From assembly GCF_003026285.1 (NCBI RefSeq), contig NZ_PYOD01000002.1:985853-1049852 (forward strand): 64,000 nucleotides of DNA. Reading direction: 5' to 3'. This document shows, piece by piece, positions 53,903 through 63,826 of the stretch; the first letter of the stretch is position 1; the number at the start of each line of letters is the position of its first letter. This DNA comes from Photobacterium profundum (lineage in GTDB: Bacteria; Pseudomonadota; Gammaproteobacteria; Enterobacterales; Vibrionaceae). Position numbers and translations under genes: made by a program. Below the pieces are notes generated by a model. The model was not told where the DNA came from. It saw only the letters and a list, made by a program, of their open reading frames with translations, and searched no databases.

Positions 53903-54307
53903 ATGTCTAATAACTTAAAAGAGACTGGGAAAAAAACACCCATATATTCAGTTCTAATTCCAGGTGAGCTACGTGTTGCCGAGGGGAATATCAAACTGAA
54001 CCCAGGAATGCCACCACAAATGATTTCAGTGGCTAATTTGGGGGATCGCCCAATTCAACTTGGTTCTCACTATCACTTTTTTGAAGCCAATGATGCCTTA
54101 GATTTTGACCGAATTTTAACAAAGGGGTATCGGTTAAATATTGCGGCTGGTACGGCAGTGCGTTTTGAACCTGGTCAAAGCCGAACCGTTGAATTAGTTG
54201 CGTTCGGTGGCCATCGAGTTGTTTATGGCTTTCAAGGTAAAGTGATGGGTTCGCTTGATAAGGATGAATCAAGTGCCGCGAGTGCGAACAAGGATGTGGA
54301 AGAATAA
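53903..54307 (+). CDS. ureB: Urease beta subunit
   Basis: This is a 134-aa structural subunit. After an N-terminal extension of about 15 residues come [87 protein letters not shown] and a charged tail, the typical beta sequence. AGGTAGGGA precedes the ATG. The stop overlaps the ureC start by one base. Confidence 0.98.
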   Translation: MSNNLKETGKKTPIYSVLIPGELRVAEGNIKLNPGMPPQMISVANLGDRPIQLGSHYHFFEANDALDFDRILTKGYRLNIAAGTAVRFEPGQSRTVELVAFGGHRVVYGFQGKVMGSLDKDESSAASANKDVEE

Positions 54308-56010
54308 TGGCAGAGATATCTCGACAAGCTTATGGTGAAATGTTTGGACCCACAACCGGTGACCGACTTCGCCTTGCAGATACTGAACTTTGGCTCGAAG
54401 TAGAGAAAGATTACACTCGCTACGGCGATGAAGTGAAGTTTGGCGGAGGGAAAGTCATTCGTGATGGCATGGGTCAAAGCCAATTATCATCAAAATTCAC
54501 CCCTGACTTAGTGATAACAAATGCTGTTATTTTGGATCATTGGGGGGTTGTAAAAGCAGATGTGGCAATTAAAAGCGGTCGTATTAGCGCAATTGGTAAA
54601 GCGGGTAATCCCGATGTGCAATCTGGTGTTAATATTATTATTGGCCCTGGCACTGAAGTGATGGCAGGAGAAGGCTCGATCCTTACTGCTGGTGGTATAG
54701 ATTCACACATTCATTTCATTTGTCCGCAACAAATTGATGAAGCTTTGATGTCAGGTGTTACCACTATGATTGGCGGTGGTACGGGCCCTGCTACAGGTAC
54801 AAACGCAACAACCTGTACGCCTGGGCCATGGAATATTCATCGTATGCTGGAATCACTCGATACCTTCCCGATGAACTTTGGATTACTCGGTAAAGGTAAT
54901 GCGAGTTTACCAGAAGCCTTACATGAGCAAGTTGCAGCAGGTGCAATTGGTCTTAAACTGCATGAAGACTGGGGAACAACACCAGCATCTATTGATAACT
55001 GTTTAAGCGTTGCAGATGACACCGATGTTCAAGTGGCTATTCATACCGACACATTGAATGAATCTGGTTTTGTTGAATCCACGCTGGCTGCCATCGGCGA
55101 TCGGGTTATTCACACCTACCATACTGAAGGTGCTGGTGGCGGTCATGCCCCTGATATTATTCGTGCATGTGGTGAATCCAATGTACTGCCATCGTCAACG
55201 AATCCAACCCGACCTTATACGATTAATACGGTAGACGAGCATCTTGATATGCTGATGGTATGCCATCATTTATCACCTTCTATTGCGGAAGATGTCGCGT
55301 TTGCTGAATCTCGAATTCGTAGAGAAACGATTGCCGCAGAAGACATCTTGCATGACTTAGGTGCATTTTCAATGATTGCATCAGATTCTCAAGCAATGGG
55401 CAGAGTTGGTGAAGTCATTACTCGTACTTGGCAAACTGCGCATAAAATGAAAGTACAGCGTGGAAGTTTGCCGGAAGATCCTTCACACCATGACAATTTT
55501 CGTTTACGACGTTATATATCTAAATACACCATTAATCCGGCAATCACTCATGGTATTAGTCATGAAGTCGGCTCGATTGAAGTCGGTAAACTAGCAGATC
55601 TAGTGCTTTGGAAGCCTGCCTTCTTTGGTGTTAAACCCAGTGTCGTATTAAAAAGCGGCATGATCGCAGCTGCACCAATGGGCGATCCCAATGCCTCAAT
55701 TCCAACGCCTCAACCTGTTCACTATCGCCCTATGTTTGGGAGTTACGGTCGAGCTTCTCAAAATACCTCGATGTTATTTCTCTCGCAACAAGCGAATAAA
55801 GAAGGTGTTGCTGAACAGTTAGAATTGAAGAGTTTAATTGGTGAAGTAAAAGGGTGCAGACATTTACGTAAGTCAGACATGATACTAAATGATTGGCTTC
55901 CCAATATAGAAGTTGACTCTCAAACTTATCAAGTACGTGCTGATGGGGAGTTATTGGTGTGTGAACCTGCAGAAATGTTACCTATGGCTCAACGTTATTT
56001 TTTGTTTTAA
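54307..56010 (+). CDS. ureC: Urease alpha (catalytic) subunit
   Basis: This nickel enzyme subunit hydrolyses urea to ammonia and carbamate. The product is 567 aa, the same length and numbering as Klebsiella UreC. Nickel ligands H134 and H136 are in [10 protein letters not shown], the carbamylated lysine is K217 in GLKLHEDWG, nickel His residues lie in [13 protein letters not shown] and [15 protein letters not shown], the mobile flap Cys-His is in [11 protein letters not shown], and Asp is in [10 protein letters not shown]. All catalytic residues are intact, so an active enzyme is expected. The start overlaps the ureB stop. A 36-base gap separates it from ureE. Confidence 0.99.
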   Translation: MAEISRQAYGEMFGPTTGDRLRLADTELWLEVEKDYTRYGDEVKFGGGKVIRDGMGQSQLSSKFTPDLVITNAVILDHWGVVKADVAIKSGRISAIGKAGNPDVQSGVNIIIGPGTEVMAGEGSILTAGGIDSHIHFICPQQIDEALMSGVTTMIGGGTGPATGTNATTCTPGPWNIHRMLESLDTFPMNFGLLGKGNASLPEALHEQVAAGAIGLKLHEDWGTTPASIDNCLSVADDTDVQVAIHTDTLNESGFVESTLAAIGDRVIHTYHTEGAGGGHAPDIIRACGESNVLPSSTNPTRPYTINTVDEHLDMLMVCHHLSPSIAEDVAFAESRIRRETIAAEDILHDLGAFSMIASDSQAMGRVGEVITRTWQTAHKMKVQRGSLPEDPSHHDNFRLRRYISKYTINPAITHGISHEVGSIEVGKLADLVLWKPAFFGVKPSVVLKSGMIAAAPMGDPNASIPTPQPVHYRPMFGSYGRASQNTSMLFLSQQANKEGVAEQLELKSLIGEVKGCRHLRKSDMILNDWLPNIEVDSQTYQVRADGELLVCEPAEMLPMAQRYFLF

Positions 56011-56046
56011 CGCCTGTGAATTATAAATCGTGAATAAGGGACCATT

Positions 56047-56544
56047 ATGATTGTATTAACACAGCTGGTTATTGCTGCTGAACGCGGCACTGATATTGCT
56101 GATGCTACGTTGAGTTTACCAATAGACTCTCGCATTAAAAGCCGTTTAAAAGTGACATTAGATGATGGACGTGAGGGGGGGTTATTTCTCCCTCGTGGCA
56201 ATATCCTCCGTGGTGGTGACTGGTTAAAAAGTGAATCAGGCATCAGTGTTGAAATTATCGCAGCACAAGAACAAGTATCGACAGTGTATTGTGCCGATCC
56301 CCACTTACTTTTACGTGTGTGTTATCACCTAGGTAATCGTCACGTACCTCTCCAAATAACTCAAGGTTGGATACGTTATCAACATGATCATGTACTTGAC
56401 GATATGGTATTTGGCCTTGGCGCTAAAGTAACTACCGAACTTGCGCCTTTTGAGCCGGAAGCTGGTGCCTATGGCGGCAGTCAAAGTGGCGGTCATTCTC
56501 ATGGGCATTCGCATGATGAAGCACATAGCCATTCCCATCATTAA
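56047..56544 (+). CDS. ureE: Urease accessory nickel metallochaperone UreE
   Basis: The product has 165 aa. The N-terminal peptide-binding domain has SRIKSRLKVTLDDGREGGLFLPRGNILRGGDWL, and the metal-binding domain has VCYHLGNRHVPLQI with the key His and MVFGLGAKVTTELAPFEPEAGAYG. The C-terminal tail is rich in His (GGHSHGHSHDEAHSHSHH), storing several nickel ions as in Klebsiella UreE. It delivers nickel to UreG. Confidence 0.97.
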   Translation: MIVLTQLVIAAERGTDIADATLSLPIDSRIKSRLKVTLDDGREGGLFLPRGNILRGGDWLKSESGISVEIIAAQEQVSTVYCADPHLLLRVCYHLGNRHVPLQITQGWIRYQHDHVLDDMVFGLGAKVTTELAPFEPEAGAYGGSQSGGHSHGHSHDEAHSHSHH

Positions 56545-56648
56545 AGTAATCTTAATTACTTTCTTGTCGATAAGCACCTATTTCCAGTGAACAAAAGGGC
56601 ATGAAGCCCGCAGCTCTGTTTTAGGCAATGAATAAAAAGGAAAATGTT

Positions 56649-57254
56649 ATGTTTAAAGCCGCTATTACACGCTATTCCGCTAAATTTTCGCTTGCACTAT
56701 TCGCTCTTGTTTCTACACCTGTATCTGCTCATGTAGGACATGGCCCTGATGGTGTTATGGCAACCTCATTTATTTCTGGCATTACACATCCTCTAACAGG
56801 TTTAGATCACCTTATTATGTTATTAGGTCTTGGCTTTTTGGTATCACAAAGCAAAGGCATTAATCGTCAGCTAAGACTTATTACGATTGCGGTTTTTAGT
56901 ATGGTCGTAGGTGTAGGCTTAGGAGTATTAAGCGGCATAGTGATAGGAGTCGAAAGTATCATTATGACATCGATCTTTGTTGTAGCTTTCGCGGTGTGGC
57001 AAAACAAGCAGCAGCAGCAAACTAACGTGCTATCGAAGATATTTTCTTATGGGCCCATTGCACTTGTTGTTTTTCATGGTTGGGCGCACGGGCTTGAAGC
57101 GCCAGCATCCCAACTGTTTAGTTTTGTACCTGGCATGATGTTAAGTGCTGCGATGTTAATGAGCATTGGTTGTGTTGTTGGCCGCTTTATTTCTGCTAAG
57201 TGGCTTAGTCCTGCATTAGCGATAAGTGGTGTAATGCTAGTGCTTGTTGGTTAA
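56649..57254 (+). CDS. ureJ: HupE/UreJ-family nickel transporter-like membrane protein
   Basis: The product has 201 aa from the ATG at 56649, with AAAAGGAAAA upstream; an earlier ATG at 56628 adds seven charged residues. A signal-like first helix ends VSAHVGHGPDG, where the mature N-terminus starts with the His motif of HupE/UreJ proteins. SGITHPLTGLDHLIMLLGLGFL is the conserved metal-coordinating helix, and VFHGWAHGLEAP is the second His motif. It has six helices. The location between ureE and ureF points to nickel entry for urease. Confidence 0.93.
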   Translation: MFKAAITRYSAKFSLALFALVSTPVSAHVGHGPDGVMATSFISGITHPLTGLDHLIMLLGLGFLVSQSKGINRQLRLITIAVFSMVVGVGLGVLSGIVIGVESIIMTSIFVVAFAVWQNKQQQQTNVLSKIFSYGPIALVVFHGWAHGLEAPASQLFSFVPGMMLSAAMLMSIGCVVGRFISAKWLSPALAISGVMLVLVG

Positions 57255-57280
57255 TTAATGGATTAAAGAGAGTAGAGCTT

Positions 57281-58027
57281 ATGAGTTCTAATGACTCAAC
57301 ATTTAGCTGTACCAATACCAATACCAACACCAATGGCGTTAAGTCGAGCACCTTTAAGCATGAAGTTGCTGACTTTCGTTTACTTCAATTGATTAGCCCC
57401 TCTTTACCTATAGGCGCATTTACCTATTCTCAGGGGTTAGAGTGGGCGGTTGAAACGAATTGGGTAACCGATAAAGTTAGCTTAACGTGTTGGTTGAAAG
57501 ATATTTTATATCACAGTTTAGTCACGCTCGAACTGCCTATCTTGTTACGAATTCATCGTTCAATTGAACAAAGTGACATTGAACAGGTGAAGTATTGGAG
57601 CCAATGGCTACATGCGAGTAGAGAAACAAGCGAATTACGTAAAGAAGAAAAACAACGTGGCAAGGCAACCGCAACGTTATTAAATCAGCTAGATGTTAAG
57701 GCTGATCCGCAATTATTGATATTGGCACAGGAAAGCCAATTGGTTGGTTTTGCCTTAGCTGCAAATCATTGGGGGATATCCAGTGAGTCGCTGTGCTCAG
57801 GCTATTTATGGAGCTGGTTGGAAAACGTTACCATGTCTGGCGTGAAATTGGTCCCATTAGGGCAAACTGCTGGGCAACAAATACTTCTGTTGATGTCGAC
57901 GTTATTACCAGCAGCGCTTGAAGCTTCTTATCAAGTCAAAAGTCATGAAATAGGAAGCTTTACGCCCGCACAAGCTATAGCGAGTAGCCGACATGAAACT
58001 CAATATACCCGACTATTTAGATCTTAA
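57281..58027 (+). CDS. ureF: Urease accessory protein UreF
   Basis: The product is a 248-aa all-helical maturation factor in the UreD-UreF-UreG complex. The first 25 residues are a Thr/Asn-rich segment (TNTNTNGV) not usual for UreF. The core then has [44 protein letters not shown], and [20 protein letters not shown] near the C-terminus. The Asn-Thr stretch comes from a short repeated codon tract (ACCAAT/ACCAAC). It is eleven bases ahead of ureG. Confidence 0.96.
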   Translation: MSSNDSTFSCTNTNTNTNGVKSSTFKHEVADFRLLQLISPSLPIGAFTYSQGLEWAVETNWVTDKVSLTCWLKDILYHSLVTLELPILLRIHRSIEQSDIEQVKYWSQWLHASRETSELRKEEKQRGKATATLLNQLDVKADPQLLILAQESQLVGFALAANHWGISSESLCSGYLWSWLENVTMSGVKLVPLGQTAGQQILLLMSTLLPAALEASYQVKSHEIGSFTPAQAIASSRHETQYTRLFRS

Positions 58028-58038
58028 GGATAAGCAAT

Positions 58039-58662
58039 ATGAGTGAATACAAATCTCCGTTACGTATTGGTATTGGTGGTCCCGTTGGGTCAGGAAAAAC
58101 AGCATTATTAGAGGTGCTTTGTAAAGCTATTCGTGATGACTACCATATTGCTGTTGTAACGAATGATATATATACCCAAGAAGATGCAAAAATTCTGACC
58201 CGTGCAGAGGCTTTAGATGCAGATAGAATTATTGGTGTTGAAACAGGGGGCTGCCCACACACTGCTATTCGTGAAGATGCGTCGATGAATCTTGCTGCGG
58301 TGGATGAATTGGCGCAACGCCATAAAAATCTCGACGTTGTATTTGTAGAAAGTGGTGGTGATAATTTAAGTGCTACGTTTAGCCCTGAATTAGCAGATTT
58401 AACTATATATGTTATTGATGTTGCCGAAGGTGAGAAAATTCCACGTAAAGGTGGCCCTGGTATTACTCGTTCAGACCTATTAGTAATCAATAAAATTGAT
58501 TTAGCACCTTATGTTGGCGCTTCACTTGAGGTTATGGAAGCTGATACTCGTCGTATGCGTCCTAATAAGCCTTATGTATTTACCAATCTGAAAGTAGGTA
58601 CAGGGTTAGATACCATTATCGATTTTGTTATTACTCAAGGAATGTTAACAGCCAAAGCGTAG
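58039..58662 (+). CDS. ureG: Urease accessory GTPase UreG
   Basis: The product is a 207-aa SIMIBI GTPase that hydrolyses GTP to load nickel into urease. The P-loop is [13 protein letters not shown] near the N-terminus, [14 protein letters not shown] and the nickel-binding CPH in [17 protein letters not shown] follow, [42 protein letters not shown] is next, and [11 protein letters not shown] is the base-recognition motif. It is the last gene of the urt-ure module and is followed by a strong terminator. Confidence 0.98.
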   Translation: MSEYKSPLRIGIGGPVGSGKTALLEVLCKAIRDDYHIAVVTNDIYTQEDAKILTRAEALDADRIIGVETGGCPHTAIREDASMNLAAVDELAQRHKNLDVVFVESGGDNLSATFSPELADLTIYVIDVAEGEKIPRKGGPGITRSDLLVINKIDLAPYVGASLEVMEADTRRMRPNKPYVFTNLKVGTGLDTIIDFVITQGMLTAKA

Positions 58663-58710
58663 AGTTAAAGAAAGCAAACACATTTTATTGCCAAAATATA
58701 TGTATGTGGA

Positions 58711-58741
58711 AAAACCAGAGTTAAAAACTCTGGTTTTTTTT
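58711..58741 (+). terminator. Terminator of the urt-ure module
   Basis: AAAACCAGAGTT pairs perfectly with AACTCTGGTTTT across AAA, followed by a T-run. Confidence 0.95.
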
Positions 58742-59296
58742 TACCTGCAGTCTGTCCAAAAAAAGGAATTGTTAACATTTGTTACGATTCGTAGTTAACT
58801 GTTTGTTAACATTCTAGCTATGTGTAATGGCAATATAAATATATAAACATGCGTTTGAATGAATAGTTAAGGTGCATCAGTGCACATATAAGATGCAAGA
58901 GAATGATTATTTATATTATTTTTTATGTTGATGTCGCCTGGTATGTCTATTTTGTATTTGTTTATTTATTTTTTTTGAATACATAAAAATAAATGTAAAT
59001 AAAATGTTAATTGTGGTTGGTTTTTAGTCTCCGGTAAATATTCAATTCCGTTTAAGAATATTGGTCTGACCATTAATGCCGTGTATTGATATTGCTATGC
59101 GTGTATGTTCTTATAATGTTTATGCAACATGTTTTTCATAATAGTGTCGCAATTTGTAATTAAGATATATTCAACTTAATTAGTTATTTGTAGTTAGTAT
59201 TAATTTTTACAATGTTATTTTTGTAATGTTGTTTTTAAAATTGTCAATTATTTCATGGTGATAGTCATCCTTGTGATGAGAACGGAGTCTTTTCAA
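58742..59296. other. Long AT-rich non-coding region before phaB
   Basis: No gene is visible in about 550 bases, which contain several T- and A-tracts and short repeats such as TGCATCAGTGCA near 58872. It should hold the promoter of phaBAPC. I cannot identify a specific promoter or regulator site. Confidence 0.5.
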
Positions 59297-60037
59297 ATGA
59301 ACAAGAAAGCATTAGTTACTGGCGCTAAAGGTGGTATTGGTTCGTCGATTACAAAAGGACTAGTTGAGGCAGGTTATCGAGTAATAGCCACATATTTTCC
59401 AAACGGAGAAGCTAAGGCAAAAGAATGGTTTGAAGAGAATAATTATTCAGAAAATCAGGTTCGTTTATTTCCTTTGGATGTTACGGATACAAGATTTTGT
59501 GAAGAGGCTATTGCAACATTGTTGCAGGAGGAAGGTAGCATTGACGTATTAGTTAATAATGCTGGCATTACTCGTGACTCGACATTTAAACGTATGTCAG
59601 CGGCACAATGGAATGAAGTGATCAATACAAACCTTAATAGTTTGTTCAATGTTACACACCCTTTGTTTGACTCTATGTGCCAGCATGGAAATGCTCGAAT
59701 TATTAACATTACTTCTGTAAACGGCCTAAAAGGTCAGTTTGGTCAGGCGAACTACTCAGCAGCAAAAGCTGGAATGATTGGCTTTACTAAAGCCTTAGCT
59801 GCAGAAGGTGCCCGCTCGGGTGTGACAGTTAATGCAATTGCACCTGGTTACACAGGTACGCCAATGGTTGAAGCGATTAAGCCAGAAGTTTTAGATTCAA
59901 TCAAAGCTGAAATTCCAATGAAACGTCTAGCTATGCCACAAGAAATTGCCGGCGCAGTCACTTTCTTAGCAAGTGATGCAGCAGCATATATTACAGGCGA
60001 AACGCTGTCGGTAAATGGCGGTTTGTACATGAACTAA
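59297..60037 (+). CDS. phaB: Acetoacetyl-CoA reductase
   Basis: This is an NADPH-dependent short-chain dehydrogenase that makes (R)-3-hydroxybutyryl-CoA for polymer synthesis. The product has 246 aa from the ATG at 59297 with ACGGAG upstream; the earlier in-frame start is spurious. The cofactor motif is TGAKGGIGSSITKGL (8-22), NNAG is near residue 88, and the catalytic residues are S140, Y153 and K157 (YSAAK). The C-terminus is FLASDAAAYITGETLSVNGGLYMN. It is the first gene of phaBAPC, with phaA 60 bases downstream. It resembles PhaB more than FabG by context. Confidence 0.95.
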   Translation: MNKKALVTGAKGGIGSSITKGLVEAGYRVIATYFPNGEAKAKEWFEENNYSENQVRLFPLDVTDTRFCEEAIATLLQEEGSIDVLVNNAGITRDSTFKRMSAAQWNEVINTNLNSLFNVTHPLFDSMCQHGNARIINITSVNGLKGQFGQANYSAAKAGMIGFTKALAAEGARSGVTVNAIAPGYTGTPMVEAIKPEVLDSIKAEIPMKRLAMPQEIAGAVTFLASDAAAYITGETLSVNGGLYMN

Positions 60038-60097
60038 TCCATAACCATTCAAGAAAGAATGGTTGGATAAATTTGATTGGAAAAGGAAGTTAAGATC

Positions 60098-61303
60098 ATG
60101 AGTAAAGTATTTATTGTTGCTGCTAAACGTACACCTATTGGTAGCTTCAACGGTGCATTAAAAACAGTTTCAGCAGCACAACTGGCAGCTGTAGCAATTA
60201 AGGGAGCTTTGGCACAGGGTAACATACCTGTAGAAGCCATTGATGAAGTTGTTGTCGGTAACGTTATTGGTGCCGGTCAAGGAATGGGACCAGGTCGCCA
60301 AGCTGCAATCTTTGCTGGGATCCCAAATGAAGTACCGGCTTATAGCTTGAATATGGTTTGCGGCAGTGGCATGAAAGCAGTAATGGATGCAGCTGCGCAC
60401 ATCAAAGCGGGTGATGCTGAACTCGTGATTGCCGCTGGTGCCGAGTGTATGTCACAGATTCCTTTCTGCGCATCATCACAGATTCGTGATGGTCAGAAAA
60501 TGGGTAACTTAGAGTTAACTGATTTACTTATTGCTGATGGTTTAACAGATGCCTTCAATGATTACCACATGGGTGTAACTGCTGAAAATGTAGTTGAAAA
60601 AGTGGGTCTAAATCGTGAGCAACAAGATAATTTTGCATTAGCAAGTCAACAGAAAGCGATAGCTGCTATCGAGCAAGGTAAGTTTGTCGATGAGATTGTA
60701 TCTGTTGAAGTGAAATCACGTCGTGAAACAAAAGTAATTGATACAGACGAATATCCAAAGTCAGATGCCTCTTTTGAAGGATTAGCAAAGCTACGTCCTG
60801 CATTTAAGAAAGAGGGTTCAGTTACTGCGGGTAACGCATCAGGTATTAATGATGGTGGTAGTGCCATTATCGTGGCTTCTGAAGCTGCAGTAGAAAAATA
60901 TGGTCTAACACCATTAGCTGAAATTGAAAGCTACGCACAGGCGGGTGTTGCACCTGAACTTATGGGACTAGGTCCAGTTCCTGCTGTTATTAAAGCTTTA
61001 ACTAAAGCAGATCTAAATATTGAATCTGTTGGCTTATTTGAATTTAACGAAGCGTTCGCTGGTCAGGCTCTTGGCGTGCTACATGAAGTAGCAAAAGAGT
61101 TAGATACGTCAGTAGAAGATTTAGCTGAACGTTCAAACGTAAATGGTGGTGCCATTGCATTGGGCCACCCGTTAGGTGCTTCAGGTAACCGTATTATTGT
61201 TAGCCTTTTACATGAAATGCGTCGTCGCAATACTGAATACGGCTTAGCAACACTGTGTGTTGGTGGTGGTATGGGTACAGCGATTGTACTGAAGAGTGTT
61301 TAA
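60098..61303 (+). CDS. phaA: Acetyl-CoA acetyltransferase (beta-ketothiolase)
   Basis: The enzyme condenses two acetyl-CoA to acetoacetyl-CoA, the first step to polyhydroxybutyrate. The product has 401 aa from the ATG at 60098 with AAAGGAAG upstream. The active-site nucleophile is C88 (NMVCGSGMKA), H357 is in NVNGGAIALGHPLGASG, and C387 is in LCVGGGMGTA; all are present. NEAFAGQALGVL is also typical. It lies between phaB and the phasin gene. Confidence 0.97.
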   Translation: MSKVFIVAAKRTPIGSFNGALKTVSAAQLAAVAIKGALAQGNIPVEAIDEVVVGNVIGAGQGMGPGRQAAIFAGIPNEVPAYSLNMVCGSGMKAVMDAAAHIKAGDAELVIAAGAECMSQIPFCASSQIRDGQKMGNLELTDLLIADGLTDAFNDYHMGVTAENVVEKVGLNREQQDNFALASQQKAIAAIEQGKFVDEIVSVEVKSRRETKVIDTDEYPKSDASFEGLAKLRPAFKKEGSVTAGNASGINDGGSAIIVASEAAVEKYGLTPLAEIESYAQAGVAPELMGLGPVPAVIKALTKADLNIESVGLFEFNEAFAGQALGVLHEVAKELDTSVEDLAERSNVNGGAIALGHPLGASGNRIIVSLLHEMRRRNTEYGLATLCVGGGMGTAIVLKSV

Positions 61304-61404
61304 GTAGTACCTGTTTTACATAAATGCAGAATATTCACAGATTGTACCTAGATAAAATATGGCTAGGTACTTCAATTATACTTTTATATTAAGGAATCAT
61401 GACT

Positions 61405-61752
61405 ATGTATACGGAAATGTTTAAATCTTTCTCTGAGCAAACTGAAAAAACACTTGCACCTTACGCTAAGTTTAACAAGCTATTTTCTAAAAACGTTGAA
61501 GAGCTAACTGAGCTTCAACTTACAGCTGTTCGCACTTACAGTGAATTGGGTCTTTCTCAGTTAAAAGCCGTTGGTGAAGTAAAAGATATGCAATCATTGG
61601 CTGAGTTCAATGGCCAGCAGCTTGAAACACTAACTAAGCTTTCTCAGCAGTTAATGGAAGACAGCAAGAAGTTCTCATCAGTTGCACAAACATTTAAAAC
61701 TGAAGTTGATGAACTAGTTGCAGAAAATGTAAAAGAAGTAACACCTGCATAA
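61405..61752 (+). CDS. phaP: Phasin (granule-associated protein)
   Basis: This is a small amphipathic helical protein coating polyhydroxybutyrate granules, 115 aa from the ATG at 61405. AAGGA ends nine bases before it, while the ATG at 61399 would be only three bases away. The sequence is MYTEMFKSFSEQTEKTLAPYAKFNKLFSKNVEEL-type followed by long helices rich in L, Q, K, E with no membrane segment, matching Vibrio-type phasins. A stem-loop follows, so it can be made in excess over the synthase. Confidence 0.93.
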   Translation: MYTEMFKSFSEQTEKTLAPYAKFNKLFSKNVEELTELQLTAVRTYSELGLSQLKAVGEVKDMQSLAEFNGQQLETLTKLSQQLMEDSKKFSSVAQTFKTEVDELVAENVKEVTPA

Positions 61753-61766
61753 TTGCATGACCATTC

Positions 61767-61793
61767 TGCCGCCCAATTCATGGGCGGCATTTT
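61767..61793 (+). terminator. Stem-loop between phaP and phaC
   Basis: TGCCGCCCA pairs perfectly with TGGGCGGCA around ATTCA, followed by TTTTAG. It would partly terminate after phaP and reduce phaC expression. Confidence 0.8.
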
Positions 61794-61817
61794 AGTCCAA
61801 ATACAGAGGTCATTGTA

Positions 61818-63635
61818 ATGAACGACAACTTCTTCTCGGACTACTTTGCCAAGCTCCAAGATATGAACCAGCTATGGTGGAAGGAATTGGATTCCGGCAA
61901 GGCAGCTCTAAATACTCCCCTCAATAAAGCGATGAATGAAATCAACTTGAAAGATACTGTTGAGTTGATCGATAAAGCCAGCGCTCAGCCAGGAGTACTC
62001 GCGAAAGTACAAATGGATTGGTGGGAAAGTCAGATGAAAATCTGGCAAAACGTTACTATGCCAAATAGTGATGAAGGTAATAAAATTAAGCCTGAAAAAG
62101 ATGATAAGCGCTTTAATGATCCCGCTTGGGATGATGAGGCGTATTACAGCTATATAAAGCAGTCGTATTTACTCTTTAGCAATACAATGAAAGAAAGTAT
62201 TGAATCGATTGAAGGGTTAGATGAAAAAGCGAAAGAACGTCTTGGCTTTTTCTCTCGACAAGCGATTAATGCACTTTCGCCTACAAATTTCGTTACAACA
62301 AATCCTGAACTCGCTAAATTAACGGTTGAAACTAACGGTGAGAACTTAGTTAAAGGTATGGAATTGTATCAAGAAGACGTACAAGCAAGCGCCGATGTTC
62401 TTAAAATCCGAATGACAAATGATAGTGCATTTGAATTGGGTGAGAACATTGCCAATACTGCTGGTGATGTCGTTTTCAAAAATGATTTATTTGAATTGAT
62501 TCAATACAAGCCATTGACTGAAAAAGTGAATCAAACACCGCTTCTTATCGTGCCTCCATTCATTAATAAATACTATATCTTAGATCTTCGCGAGAAGAAC
62601 TCAATGGTGCGCTGGCTAGTAGAGCAAGGCCATACAGTATTTATGATGTCTTGGCGTAACCCTGATGCCACAATGGCAAAAATTGACTTTGATGACTATG
62701 TGCTAGATGGTGTAGTTAAAGCGGTTGATGCTGTCGAAGATATTACTGGTGAGAAACAAATCAATGCTGCAGGTTATTGCATTGGTGGCACGTTATTAGC
62801 GACGACTTTAGCTTATTATTCTGCTAAGCGAATGCGTAATCGTATCAAGTCGGCGACGTTCTTTACTACGCTGTTAGATTTCTCCCAACCAGGTGAAATA
62901 GGCGCGTATGTTAACGATCCTATAGTTTCAGCAATTGAAGCTCAGAATGAAGCTAATGGTTATATGGATGGACGCTCACTGAGTGTTACGTTCAGCTTGT
63001 TGCGTGAAAATAGCCTTTATTGGAATTATTACGTAAACAATTATCTAAAAGGCAATAGCCCAATAGATTTTGATCTGCTTTATTGGAATGGTGATAGTAC
63101 TAATGTTGCCGTTGCATGCCATAGCACTTTATTACGACAGTTCTATTTAGAGAATAAACTGGTCGATCCAAAGGGATATAAAGTGGGTGGGGTCTTTATT
63201 GATTTGTCGAAGATTAAAGTACCAACATACTTTATCTCTACGCAAGAAGACCATATCGCTTTGTGGCAAGGTACATACCGTGGTGCACTGAACTTAAATA
63301 GCAAATCAACATTTGTTCTTGGTGAATCAGGTCATATTGCAGGCATTGTTAACCATCCAGCTAAAAATAAGTATGGGTACTGGATTAATGATGAAAAGAT
63401 TGACGATCCAGAAATTTGGTTAAGTAATGCAAAGCGTGAAGAAGGTTCTTGGTGGACACATTGGGACACATGGCTAGCTGACTTTAACCCTGAAGAACAA
63501 ATTGAGCCTCGTGAAGCGGGTAATGCTAATTATCCTTCTTTAATGACATCACCTGGTAACTATGTTCGTCAAACACTGCCAATAGAGGTTTCAAATGTAA
63601 AATCTCAACAGTTAAAGTCTGTTGAAGATGTTTAA
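61818..63635 (+). CDS. phaC: Class I polyhydroxyalkanoate synthase
   Basis: This enzyme polymerises 3-hydroxyacyl-CoA on the granule surface. The product is 605 aa, in the class I range. The variable N-terminal part (about 1-200) precedes an alpha/beta-hydrolase core. The catalytic Cys is C321 in the lipase-like box GYCIGGT, D478 is in STQEDHIALW and H506 is in GESGHIAGIVN. VPPFINKYYILDLREKNSMVRWLVEQGHTVFMMSWRNPD is the conserved class I block. AGAGGT lies before the ATG. It is last in phaBAPC, with its own terminator. Confidence 0.97.
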   Translation: MNDNFFSDYFAKLQDMNQLWWKELDSGKAALNTPLNKAMNEINLKDTVELIDKASAQPGVLAKVQMDWWESQMKIWQNVTMPNSDEGNKIKPEKDDKRFNDPAWDDEAYYSYIKQSYLLFSNTMKESIESIEGLDEKAKERLGFFSRQAINALSPTNFVTTNPELAKLTVETNGENLVKGMELYQEDVQASADVLKIRMTNDSAFELGENIANTAGDVVFKNDLFELIQYKPLTEKVNQTPLLIVPPFINKYYILDLREKNSMVRWLVEQGHTVFMMSWRNPDATMAKIDFDDYVLDGVVKAVDAVEDITGEKQINAAGYCIGGTLLATTLAYYSAKRMRNRIKSATFFTTLLDFSQPGEIGAYVNDPIVSAIEAQNEANGYMDGRSLSVTFSLLRENSLYWNYYVNNYLKGNSPIDFDLLYWNGDSTNVAVACHSTLLRQFYLENKLVDPKGYKVGGVFIDLSKIKVPTYFISTQEDHIALWQGTYRGALNLNSKSTFVLGESGHIAGIVNHPAKNKYGYWINDEKIDDPEIWLSNAKREEGSWWTHWDTWLADFNPEEQIEPREAGNANYPSLMTSPGNYVRQTLPIEVSNVKSQQLKSVEDV

Positions 63636-63666
63636 AATCTAAATATTGCAGAATAATGATATATAG

Positions 63667-63690
63667 CCGACGCTAATACGTCGGTTTTTT
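63667..63690 (+). terminator. Terminator of phaBAPC
   Basis: CCGACG-CTAATA-CGTCGG is followed by six Ts. Confidence 0.93.
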
Positions 63691-63792
63691 GCTTTTGACT
63701 GCAGATAAAATTACATTTTTGCTCTAAATTGCTGCTGGAGAAAACAAATTGGTCACTTACTGAGCTGTTGGTAATTAAATGGATAAAAACTA

Positions 63793-63820
63793 TTGTCATA
63801 GCTAAATATCTCCCTATAAT
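63793..63820 (+). promoter_or_regulatory. rRNA operon promoter
   Basis: TTGTCA (63793-63798), a 16-base spacer and TATAAT (63815-63820) are followed by a GCGACC discriminator and CACTGACACGG, closely resembling rrn promoters of enterobacteria and vibrios. The start should be near 63827. Confidence 0.88.
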
Positions 63821-63826
63821 GCGACC

